Positions 1 through 5,839 of a DNA stretch of 5,839 bases are shown in pieces. How positions within the stretch are numbered: the stretch's first letter is position 1; the number at the start of each line of letters is the position of its first letter. This stretch comes from Deltaproteobacteria bacterium. GTDB lineage: Bacteria > Desulfobacterota > DSM-4660 > Desulfatiglandales > Desulfatiglandaceae. The stretch spans positions 1 to 5,839 of the forward strand of contig JABGPV010000300.1 of NCBI GenBank assembly GCA_018644785.1, in the 5' to 3' direction. A model generated the notes under the pieces. It was given only the letters and a program-made list of their open reading frames with translations, searched no databases and was not told the origin of the DNA. The translations under genes and the position numbers were made by a program.

Positions 1-2779
1 CGGTAAAATCTTTGAACCGCTTTAAGTCCACGGGCAGGTCGGGGTCAGACGGATAACGATCCATCCCAACAGTCGGTCTGATAACCTTTTTGCCGGCCCA
101 GCGCTGAACCATTTCCAACAACCCTTTGGGCTTCACCGGTTTGGAAATGTAGTCATCCATGCCGGCTGCGATACACTTTTCCCGATCGCCCTTCATGGCG
201 TTTGCCGTCATGGCGATGACCGGCAGTTCCCGGTACTCCGGCGCCATTTTCCTGATTTCGGCGGTGGCCTCATACCCATCCATCTCAGGCATCTGCATAT
301 CCATCAACACCAGGTCATAGGATGCATTTTTGAGTGCTGCCAGCGCCTCGATGCCATTATTGGCCACATCGACCCGGTGCCCGGCTTTTTCAAGTATTCG
401 TAGTGCCACCTTCTGGTTCACCAGATTATCTTCCGCCACAAGCAACCGGGCCTTTCCCACAGCATCCTCTCCCAGGCTGTGCCGGGTAATGATCCCTGCA
501 CCGCGGTCCTTCTGTTCGGAGCGGTCCTCTGTATCAGGGTCTACAAGGGTTTCAGCCAGGGCATCTAAAAGCTGGGATTGACGGACCGGTTTGGTCAGAT
601 ACGCTGCACAACCCAATTCCTTAAATCGACGCGCATCGCCTCGCTCTCCCACGGAAGTCAGGACTAATATACGGGTATTATCCATAGGGGGTTCGGAACG
701 GACAGCGCGGATCACATCTTCGCCATCCATTTCAGGCATCTGAAGGTCCAGTAAAATGGCATCGAAGGGGGGCTCCTCTGCAATTCTCCGGTTCAACAAT
801 TCGAGCCCTTCCCTGCCGCTCTCAACCTCTTCCGGAAAACAGCCAAAAGATACAAGCGTTTTGTTCAGGATGGTGCGATTGGTGGCGTTATCGTCCACAA
901 TCAGAATGTGACTTCCCCTCACGCTTTGACGGGTTTTCATGGGAAGTTCTTGACGCTTGTCCTGTTTCCCGAAAGGTAGGGTAAACCAGAAAGTACTCCC
1001 TTTCCCCTCCTCGCTCTCCAGACCTATCTCCCCCCCCATCAATTCCACCAGCCGCTTTGAAATACTCAAACCCAGACCGGTGCCCCCGAACCGGCGCGTG
1101 GTACTCCCATCCACCTGGGAAAAACTGCCGAAAACAGCCGCCTGTCGATCTTGTGGAATACCGATGCCGGTGTCGGATACGGCGAATCGAATCAAGACCC
1201 GGTTACCCTCGTCCCGCACCATCGCCGCATGGATATCCACATTACCCTTGTTCGTAAATTTGATGGCGTTTCCGGACAGGTTCACCAGGACCTGCCGGAG
1301 CCGTTCAGGATCACCCAGCAGCCCGACTTCACAATAGGGGTCCACAAAACATGTAAATTCAACGCGTTTGGCCTGGGCATTGGGTGCCATTATTTCGCCC
1401 ACTCCTTCAACCACATACCGAAGGTCAAATCCGATTTCCTCGAATTCCAGTTTCCCGGACTCTATCTTTGAAAAATCAAGGATATCGTTGATGAGAGAGA
1501 GCAGACCGTTTGCCGCACTTTTAACGGTCTCGGCATAATCCCGCTGCTCAGAGTCCAAATCAGTCTCCAGCAAGAGATCGGTCATACCGATAACACCATT
1601 CATGGGGGTTCGAATCTCATGGCTCATATTCGCCAGAAACTGACCCTTGGCCGTACTGGCGGCCTCGGCGTCCCGCCGGGCCTTGACCAGTTCGGTCACA
1701 TTGATAACATTGAGCAGAACCCCGTCATAACAGTTTTCCCGGTATATGGGTTGAACCCGAAAGATGGTTTCAGCATCACCAATGGCCCTTTGGATCACAA
1801 CGGGTTTTGATTTGGAATTTTGACGGAATTCTTCAATATACCCCATTACCGTGTCCAGAATTTTCCCCGAATGAATATCCTCAAGCCTTTTTCCAAGAAT
1901 GTTTTCTTTTAAATTCCCCACAAACGAACAGAAATAATCATTGACCTCGGCGATCCGATTACTCCCATCGGCAAAAACGACGCCCTCTTCCATACCGGAG
2001 ATCATTGAAGAGAGCTTGGCGGTTTCATGTTTAGCGGCTTCTTCCGCCTCCTTGAGGGGCGAAATATCCACAAAACTTCCCAGCAAATGCTTTCGACCCA
2101 TGAACTCAATGAAGAGCTCTGTTTTAAGGATGGGCAGGCTTTTCCCTTCGGAGGTCAGCAACACCCGCTCGGAACTGTCAATAATGTGCCCCAAATCGGT
2201 AATGGGGCACTCTCCCTCATGGGCCGGGCAGATAAACTGGTGGCAGACGTGACCGACAATTTTCTTTTTCGGCAGGCCGATCATTTTTTCGGCAGCCCCA
2301 TTTAAATCGATGATTATATGGGTTTCCGCATCAATGAGCACAATGCCGGCCTGGACGGATTCAAAAATACCTTTAAATTGCGTCTCCGATACCTTGAGAG
2401 CCTCTTCAGTGGCCGTCTCAACGGATCTGTCTTCATAAACCAGAAGTTGCCTGCCGTTTCCAATATCCGCTGATTTGAAACGGATCATTTTATAGCTGCC
2501 GTCTTTGCACCTCACCCTCAAGATCTTGGCATCGGGCTTTCCGGGTTTTCGGACTCTTCCGGAATCCACATTCCAAGAGTACACCGCCTGATCCCGATAG
2601 CCATCATCCGGATAGGCTTTCGCATACCAGATTCTTTTATTTGGAATATCTTCCAGGGTATACCCCAGAAGTTTGGTGAACATGGGGTTCACATATTCAA
2701 TTACCTGGTCCTCATTGGAAATGGATATGCCCAACGGGAAATATTCGGCCAGTTGTCTAAAATCCTTACTGCTGCGCAC
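1..2779 (-). CDS. Hybrid sensor histidine kinase (PAS x3, HisKA, HATPase, REC x2), C-terminus cut by window edge
   Basis: This is a soluble hybrid kinase that should sense a cytoplasmic cue, autophosphorylate and pass phosphate along an internal relay. Seen by translation: PAS1 at about residues 5-115 (begins [14 protein letters not shown]); PAS2 at 131-240 with cysteines C179, C184 and C191; PAS3 at 259-362; HisKA with [11 protein letters not shown] and phospho-acceptor H387; HATPase with N-box GNAIKFT (N504), G1 box SDTGIGI (D536) and G2 box FGGTGLGL (564-571); REC1 with D629/D630, acceptor D678 and K730; REC2 with E783/D784, acceptor D827 and K880. All catalytic residues are intact. I see no signal peptide or membrane segment. 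The frame is open to base 2 (926 codons), and the last residues, [11 protein letters not shown], resemble the start of an HPt domain, as in BarA/ArcB-like tripartite kinases (inference). The GTG start at 2779 is chosen for its well-spaced Shine-Dalgarno sequence; the next in-frame ATG (codon 33) would cut into PAS1. Signal and partner regulator are unknown. Confidence 0.95.
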   Translation of the reverse strand, partial: MRSSKDFRQLAEYFPLGISISNEDQVIEYVNPMFTKLLGYTLEDIPNKRIWYAKAYPDDGYRDQAVYSWNVDSGRVRKPGKPDAKILRVRCKDGSYKMIRFKSADIGNGRQLLVYEDRSVETATEEALKVSETQFKGIFESVQAGIVLIDAETHIIIDLNGAAEKMIGLPKKKIVGHVCHQFICPAHEGECPITDLGHIIDSSERVLLTSEGKSLPILKTELFIEFMGRKHLLGSFVDISPLKEAEEAAKHETAKLSSMISGMEEGVVFADGSNRIAEVNDYFCSFVGNLKENILGKRLEDIHSGKILDTVMGYIEEFRQNSKSKPVVIQRAIGDAETIFRVQPIYRENCYDGVLLNVINVTELVKARRDAEAASTAKGQFLANMSHEIRTPMNGVIGMTDLLLETDLDSEQRDYAETVKSAANGLLSLINDILDFSKIESGKLEFEEIGFDLRYVVEGVGEIMAPNAQAKRVEFTCFVDPYCEVGLLGDPERLRQVLVNLSGNAIKFTNKGNVDIHAAMVRDEGNRVLIRFAVSDTGIGIPQDRQAAVFGSFSQVDGSTTRRFGGTGLGLSISKRLVELMGGEIGLESEEGKGSTFWFTLPFGKQDKRQELPMKTRQSVRGSHILIVDDNATNRTILNKTLVSFGCFPEEVESGREGLELLNRRIAEEPPFDAILLDLQMPEMDGEDVIRAVRSEPPMDNTRILVLTSVGERGDARRFKELGCAAYLTKPVRQSQLLDALAETLVDPDTEDRSEQKDRGAGIITRHSLGEDAVGKARLLVAEDNLVNQKVALRILEKAGHRVDVANNGIEALAALKNASYDLVLMDMQMPEMDGYEATAEIRKMAPEYRELPVIAMTANAMKGDREKCIAAGMDDYISKPVKPKGLLEMVQRWAGKKVIRPTVGMDRYPSDPDLPVDLKRFKDFT

Positions 2780-2787
2780 GCGATATT

Positions 2788-2796
2788 CCCTCCTTT
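2788..2796 (-). promoter_or_regulatory. Ribosome binding site fixing the GTG start of the kinase
   Basis: On the minus strand AAAGGAGGG lies 8 bases before the GTG at 2779. It is a near-perfect anti-16S match and the strongest Shine-Dalgarno sequence in the window. It lies within the 28-base gap after the fadD stop, so the kinase can be translated well from a fadD read-through mRNA despite its GTG start. Confidence 0.8.
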
Positions 2797-2807
2797 TCCC
2801 CTGATTC

Positions 2808-4478
2808 TTACTCTCTCAAATCCTTTTTCAGAACTTTGCCCACATTGGTTTTCGGCAGATCATCCCTGAATTCTATCATGGTGGGTAATTTATAGGCCGC
2901 CAGTTTATCCTTACAGTAAGCGAGGAATTCTTCTTCGGTCCCCGTTTCCCCCTCTTTCAACACCACAAATACTTTCACCTGTTCTCCACGCTTCGGATGG
3001 GGTACGCCCAAAGCCGCGGCTTCCAGAACTTTGGGATGCTCGAAGAATACTTCTTCGATATCCCGCGGATAAACATTGTACCCACCGGAAATGATCATAT
3101 CCTTCTTTCGATCCACAATGTAGAAATAGCCGTCCTCGTCCATCTTTGCGATATCGCCGGTGTGCAGCCACCCGTCCGTCAGCGTTTCGGCCGTAGCCTC
3201 CGGATTGTTCCAGTATCCTTTCATGACCTGGGGACCTCTGACCAGCAGCTCACCCGATTCTCCCAGCGGCATGTCCGTCTCACCATCATTTAAATCCACA
3301 ATGCGGCACTCGGTATCGGAAATGGGCAGGCCGATACTTCCCACCTTCCGTTCACCGATAAACGGGTTGATGTGTGTCACCGGACTCGATTCGGTCATGC
3401 CAAACCCTTCAACGATGGTGGACCCTGTTTTGCCCTCAAAATCCCGAATCACTTCCACCGGCAACGGCGCGCTTCCGGAAAAGCATCCCTTGATGGAACT
3501 CAAATCGGCCTGGCCGAATCCGGGATGGTTCAGCAATCCAATGAACATGGTCGGCACCAGCGGAGCAAATGTCGGTTTGAACTTGCTCATAGCCTCAAGG
3601 AGCGGCTCCGGCTGCGGCTTGGGAATCAGGATATTCCCCCAGCCGGCATAGATGCAGAAATTCATGGCCGTGGAGAGCCCGAATACATGAAAAAAAGGCA
3701 ATGCCCCCAACAAAACTTCCTCTCCGTCGTTGAACCCCGGGAACCAGCGCCTGATATGCTGCACCTGCTTGCTGAGATTGGCGTGGGTCAGCATGACGCC
3801 CTTACTGACGCCTGTTGTGCCCCCGGTGTACTGGTACATGGCCGTATCTTCAAAGGATAGCTTGACTTTGGGCGGTTCACCGTTCAACCTTTCCAGTACG
3901 TCTTTCCAGCGGTACACATCCGGCGCGGATTTAACATCCGCTTTCAGCCCCTTCTTCTTTCCCACCAGAGGAAACAGGAAGTTCTTGGGAAAAGGCAGAT
4001 AGTCGCCGATGGAAGTATAGATGATCTGTTTGATACTGGTTTTGGGCCGCAGGTCAATCATGCGGTTTCCCAGAAGATCCAGGGTAATCAAGAGCTTCGA
4101 ACCGGAATCATTGAACTGATGTTCCAGCTCCCGATCCGTGTAAAGGGGGTTGTTCATAACAGCCGTGGCCCCGATTTTCAATATGGCATAGTATCCCACA
4201 ACACAGGGTATGACGTTGGGAAGCAGGATGGCCACGCTGTCCCCCTTTTGAATGCCGAATTCGACCAGGCAGGCTGCAAACCGATCCACCACCTCCTTGA
4301 GCTCCCGGTATGTCAGTTGGTAACCCTGAAAAAGAAGCGCCATGGTGTTGGGGAATTTTTGAGCCGAGCGGTCCAGAAACTCCGGAAGGCATGTTTCCTC
4401 GTAATCCACAAATTCCGGAACACCTTCATCATAATGGGCCAGCCATGGTTTGTCTTGATACGCATTTGATGTGGTCAT
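2808..4478 (-). CDS. fadD: Long-chain fatty acid--CoA ligase (AMP-forming acyl-CoA synthetase)
   Basis: The enzyme activates fatty acids with ATP and CoA to acyl-CoA, AMP and pyrophosphate, feeding beta-oxidation or lipid synthesis; it is cytoplasmic or membrane-peripheral. At 556 residues it is close to E. coli FadD in length. Motifs of the adenylate-forming (ANL) superfamily seen in order: [17 protein letters not shown] (110-126), P-loop [13 protein letters not shown] (217-229), A5 motif GFGMTES with E363, GWLHTGD with D442, [18 protein letters not shown] with R457 (the FadD signature region), and C-terminal LPKTNVGK with catalytic K548. All expected catalytic residues are present. The ATG at 4478 follows AAGGAG (4484-4489) by 5 bases. 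It lies 156 bases downstream of serA and 28 bases upstream of the kinase gene, all on one strand. Chain-length preference cannot be read from the sequence; a medium-chain or aromatic substrate remains possible, but the motif pattern favours long-chain fatty acids. Confidence 0.93.
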   Translation of the reverse strand: MTTSNAYQDKPWLAHYDEGVPEFVDYEETCLPEFLDRSAQKFPNTMALLFQGYQLTYRELKEVVDRFAACLVEFGIQKGDSVAILLPNVIPCVVGYYAILKIGATAVMNNPLYTDRELEHQFNDSGSKLLITLDLLGNRMIDLRPKTSIKQIIYTSIGDYLPFPKNFLFPLVGKKKGLKADVKSAPDVYRWKDVLERLNGEPPKVKLSFEDTAMYQYTGGTTGVSKGVMLTHANLSKQVQHIRRWFPGFNDGEEVLLGALPFFHVFGLSTAMNFCIYAGWGNILIPKPQPEPLLEAMSKFKPTFAPLVPTMFIGLLNHPGFGQADLSSIKGCFSGSAPLPVEVIRDFEGKTGSTIVEGFGMTESSPVTHINPFIGERKVGSIGLPISDTECRIVDLNDGETDMPLGESGELLVRGPQVMKGYWNNPEATAETLTDGWLHTGDIAKMDEDGYFYIVDRKKDMIISGGYNVYPRDIEEVFFEHPKVLEAAALGVPHPKRGEQVKVFVVLKEGETGTEEEFLAYCKDKLAAYKLPTMIEFRDDLPKTNVGKVLKKDLRE

Positions 4479-4483
4479 GGAAT

Positions 4484-4489
4484 CTCCTT
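4484..4489 (-). promoter_or_regulatory. Ribosome binding site of fadD
   Basis: AAGGAG on the minus strand ends 5 bases before the fadD ATG at 4478, supporting that start. No convincing -35/-10 pair was found by eye between here and the hairpin arms at 4570-4600. Confidence 0.7.
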
Positions 4490-4569
4490 ATCTTCGTTAG
4501 GGTTTAGGGCCTCGGAAAAATGTTCTGGAAAGGGCGGGGCGTTGTTATTTGGGGTTTGTCTGCAAAAGT

Positions 4570-4600
4570 GGCTTTCACACGCGTGAAAGCCCCTTTCACG
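4570..4600 (-). terminator. Alternating hairpins after serA: weak terminator or attenuator
   Basis: The 156 bases between serA and fadD hold three alternating arms. Arms 4570-4578 (GGCTTTCAC) and 4583-4591 (GTGAAAGCC) form a perfect 9-bp stem with a 4-base loop. Arms 4582-4589 (CGTGAAAG) and 4593-4600 (CTTTCACG) form a perfect 8-bp stem with a 3-base loop. They share the middle arm, so only one can form at a time. In the direction of serA transcription the 4570-4591 stem is followed by only four T's (4564-4567), so intrinsic termination would be weak or partial. Leading readings are partial termination after serA, or control of transcription entering fadD. The rest of 4479-4634 shows only the fadD ribosome binding site and a small TTGAT/ATCAA inverted repeat at 4603-4616. 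Confidence 0.4.
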
Positions 4601-4634
4601 GGTTGATAATCATCAAAAAACCAATTTAATAAAA

Positions 4635-5570
4635 TCAAGCTTTTTTATTGACCCGGAAGGTCTCATCCCCTTTTTCGAAAAAGTTGATGATCTGTGTTAC
4701 GGCAGCCACGCCGGCATTAATATTGGCTTCAGCGGTCTGTGCGCCCATCTTCTTGGCTGTAAAAAACGCCCGGTCCCCGCAAATGGTGCAGATTTCGTCC
4801 TTGCAGTCCGGTGTCAGATCCGACCCGTAGCAGAAATCCGGTCTTTCAGAAAGCATTTTCTTCAAACCGCCCTCATCAATCACTTCTTTTCGGGCCGTGT
4901 TGATGAGGGCCGCCCCTTCTTTCATTTTGGAAAGCAGTTCAAAATTGATGGAGTTGACGGTTTCGTCATTTCCCGGAATGTGAAGGCTGATAAAATCACA
5001 GGTGGAATAGAGTTCTTCCCTTGAATCCACCGGGGTAACGCTGTCTGCCTCCATGATGCTGTTGTCCACATAGGGATCATGGGCATAGACGTCCATGCCG
5101 AATCCTTTGCCGAGCCGCGCCACACATTTTCCGGCGTTGCCGTAGGCATGAATGCCAATGGATTTTCCCCTCAATTCCGTACCGGGCTTGCCTACGTACT
5201 GGTGCCGAACCAGGTTGAGCATCATGCCGAAGACCAACTCAGACACCGCATTGCTGTTCTGCCCCGGCGTATTCATGACGCAAATGCCTTTTTCGGTGGC
5301 CGCTTCACAGTCGATATTGTCGTAGCCAGCCCCGCCTCGCACCACCACTTTCAAATTATCGGCGGCTTCCAGGACTTCCCGGGTGGCTTTGTCACTACGG
5401 ATAATAAGCCCATCCACGTCTTTTACGGCGTTCAGCAAATCCTGCTTATCCGTATAGTTTTCAAGCAGACGCAGTTCAAAATCCGGATTTTCCTGAACGA
5501 CCTCTTTCATACGATCCACAGCGGCTTTGGCAAAAGGTTTTTCGGTGGCAACCAGTATCACTTTTGGCAT
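4635..5570 (-). CDS. serA: D-3-phosphoglycerate dehydrogenase, short type III-like form without ACT domain
   Basis: A D-isomer-specific 2-hydroxyacid dehydrogenase, predicted to oxidise 3-phosphoglycerate to 3-phosphohydroxypyruvate with NAD, the first step of serine biosynthesis. It has 311 residues: an N-terminal substrate lobe with RGGAGYDNID (78-87) and NTPGQNSNAVSELVFG (100-115); a Rossmann segment GKSIGIHAYGNAGKCVA (135-151) with NAD-binding acidic residue D165 in AHDPYVD; then NTARKEVIDEGG with catalytic-type R227. The usual TPHxGA(S/Q)T motif reads TAKKMGAQT (271-279), so K274 sits where the catalytic histidine is expected. From memory, the Entamoeba/Bacteroides-type (type III) enzymes share this lysine and the GIHAYGN and NTARKEV segments. 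It ends soon after the catalytic domain with no ACT regulatory domain, so serine feedback through ACT is not expected. The ATG at 5570 has GGGGGAG (5575-5581) 4 bases upstream. Another 2-hydroxyacid substrate is possible but less likely. Confidence 0.88.
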   Translation of the reverse strand: MPKVILVATEKPFAKAAVDRMKEVVQENPDFELRLLENYTDKQDLLNAVKDVDGLIIRSDKATREVLEAADNLKVVVRGGAGYDNIDCEAATEKGICVMNTPGQNSNAVSELVFGMMLNLVRHQYVGKPGTELRGKSIGIHAYGNAGKCVARLGKGFGMDVYAHDPYVDNSIMEADSVTPVDSREELYSTCDFISLHIPGNDETVNSINFELLSKMKEGAALINTARKEVIDEGGLKKMLSERPDFCYGSDLTPDCKDEICTICGDRAFFTAKKMGAQTAEANINAGVAAVTQIINFFEKGDETFRVNKKA

Positions 5571-5574
5571 TTGA

Positions 5575-5581
5575 CTCCCCC
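5575..5581 (-). promoter_or_regulatory. Ribosome binding site of serA
   Basis: GGGGGAG on the minus strand ends 4 bases before the ATG at 5570. This start gives MPKVILVATEKPF, the normal N-terminal beta strand of the family, so no other start is needed. Confidence 0.65.
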
Positions 5582-5607
5582 TATCTAAAAATTAAATAAT
5601 TGGCTCT

Positions 5608-5632
5608 GGATGAACCACAAACCGGCTCATCC
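5608..5632 (-). promoter_or_regulatory. Stem-loop in the putative serA leader
   Basis: On the minus strand GGATGAGCC (5632-5624) and GGTTCATCC (5616-5608) pair over 9 positions with one G-U wobble, around a 7-base loop. The stem lies about 38 bases upstream of the serA ATG and is followed by an A/T-rich stretch including five T's near 5588-5592. It could be a leader RNA structure, a leaky terminator of an upstream transcript, or a protein-binding site. It matches no riboswitch class I recognise. Confidence 0.4.
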
Positions 5633-5674
5633 AAACATTTCACCTAAAACCTGCATTCAACTTTTTTCACACTA

Positions 5675-5692
5675 AAAATAAATATTTATTTT
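5675..5692. promoter_or_regulatory. 18-bp perfect AT palindrome upstream of serA
   Basis: AAAATAAATATTTATTTT is identical to its own reverse complement. It consists only of A and T, in the most AT-rich part of the window, about 105 bases upstream of serA. It may be a regulator-binding site, an UP-like element or simply AT-rich promoter DNA. A palindrome of this length is suggestive, but AT-rich composition raises the chance of coincidence. Confidence 0.35.
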
Positions 5693-5698
5693 CAACAT

Positions 5699-5711
5699 GT
5701 TACCTAGTAAC
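5699..5711. promoter_or_regulatory. Operator-like short palindrome GTTAC-N3-GTAAC
   Basis: Inverted half-sites GTTAC (5699-5703) and GTAAC (5707-5711) are separated by CTA. The site lies a few bases downstream of the candidate -10 at 5718-5723 (minus strand), where a repressor would block initiation. The factor is unknown, and a 5-base arm could be chance. Confidence 0.25.
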
Positions 5712-5717
5712 CAAGAC

Positions 5718-5745
5718 TCAATATTGGGCATCGAAATGCTGTCAA
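5718..5745 (-). promoter_or_regulatory. Candidate sigma-70 promoter for serA
   Basis: On the minus strand a perfect -35 TTGACA (5745-5740) is followed after 16 bases by TATTGA (5723-5718), a poor -10. Transcription would begin near 5710 and give a leader of about 140 bases containing the AT palindrome and the stem-loop. The -10 matches only three of six consensus bases, so this is tentative. Confidence 0.25.
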
Positions 5746-5839
5746 AAATTCAAGGTTTTTCAGCCAGAAAATTGAACCCTTCGGGAGCACCTCTTTTACC
5801 GAATCTACTTCGTTATCAAGCGCTTGCAGTATGCTATAC

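Larger units (their letters stand above)
5697..5839. other. Outer flank with unassigned open frames on both strands
   Basis: This edge of the region upstream of serA is open in one frame per strand and cannot be assigned. On the plus strand an ATG at 5697 opens a frame (MLPSNQDSILGIEMLSK...) that runs off the window after 47 codons; no Shine-Dalgarno sequence precedes it. On the minus strand a frame enters from the right edge and ends at TAG (5706-5704) after about 44 codons, so it could be the 3' end of an upstream gene. Neither has a recognisable motif, at most one can be mainly coding, and both may be chance. Confidence 0.2.

Noticed and set aside
121..780. Repeated sequence with similar MPEMDG-encoding segments near 280 and 730
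   Set aside because: This reflects two homologous receiver domains sharing a conserved motif, not a recent DNA repeat or mobile element.
957..2305. Several plus-strand frames of 60-126 codons opposite the kinase
   Set aside because: The minus frame is continuously open for 926 codons with intact kinase and receiver motifs; the plus-strand frames are antisense by-products.
3160..3860. Two overlapping plus-strand frames of about 162 codons opposite fadD
   Set aside because: They are shadows of the strongly supported fadD coding frame and show no domain or proper start signal.
5079..5588. Plus-strand frame of 169 codons opposite serA
   Set aside because: It lies almost wholly antisense to serA, which has clear family motifs; the antisense translation has no recognisable motif or ribosome binding site.
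5675..5692. AT palindrome as a possible replication origin or transposon end
   Set aside because: There are no DnaA boxes, iterons, matching second inverted repeat or target duplication nearby; a regulatory or chance palindrome is simpler.
5712..5839. End of an upstream gene or a divergent gene as a firm CDS call
   Set aside because: Both strands have an open frame of under 50 codons, with no recognisable motif and no supporting ribosome binding site, so neither could be chosen.

Overview
The window holds three genes, all on the minus strand. In transcription order (right to left) they are a type III-like D-3-phosphoglycerate dehydrogenase (serA, 5570-4635), a FadD-type long-chain fatty acid--CoA ligase (4478-2808), and a large hybrid sensor histidine kinase (2779 to beyond base 1). 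The kinase is cut by the left edge, so it is present only as an open frame of 926 codons; I translated it by hand from the minus strand. About 90 percent of the window is coding. Base composition is moderate, with AT-rich DNA confined to the region upstream of serA.

The organism is probably an anaerobic deltaproteobacterium (Desulfobacterota, Desulfobacterales-like). This is inference. It rests on the cysteine-bearing PAS domain of the kinase ([13 protein letters not shown]), a motif I associate with sulfate-reducer signalling proteins; on the Bacteroides/Entamoeba-like serA; and on a FadD of the type abundant in fatty-acid-oxidising sulfate reducers. No rRNA, tRNA or other taxonomic marker is present.

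Layout: bases 1-2779 encode a soluble PAS-PAS-PAS-HisKA-HATPase-REC-REC kinase whose last visible residues look like the start of an HPt domain. A gap of only 28 bases, containing a strong Shine-Dalgarno sequence, separates it from the stop of fadD, so these two genes are almost certainly co-transcribed. Between fadD and serA lie 156 bases with three alternating complementary arms that can form two mutually exclusive hairpins; they may terminate or attenuate serA transcription. Upstream of serA (5571-5839) is a non-coding stretch with a leader hairpin, an 18-bp perfect AT palindrome, a short operator-like palindrome and a weak candidate promoter. Its outer half has unassigned open frames on both strands.

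Functionally, serA makes the first committed step of serine biosynthesis and FadD activates fatty acids to acyl-CoA. The kinase is a cytoplasmic multistep phosphorelay sensor, and no response regulator or target is visible here. I see no CRISPR, mobile element, toxin-antitoxin, defence or biosynthetic cluster. The most notable points are the cysteine PAS motif, the lysine replacing the usual catalytic histidine in SerA, the fadD-kinase coupling and the switchable hairpins. None of these amounts to a demonstrably new system.
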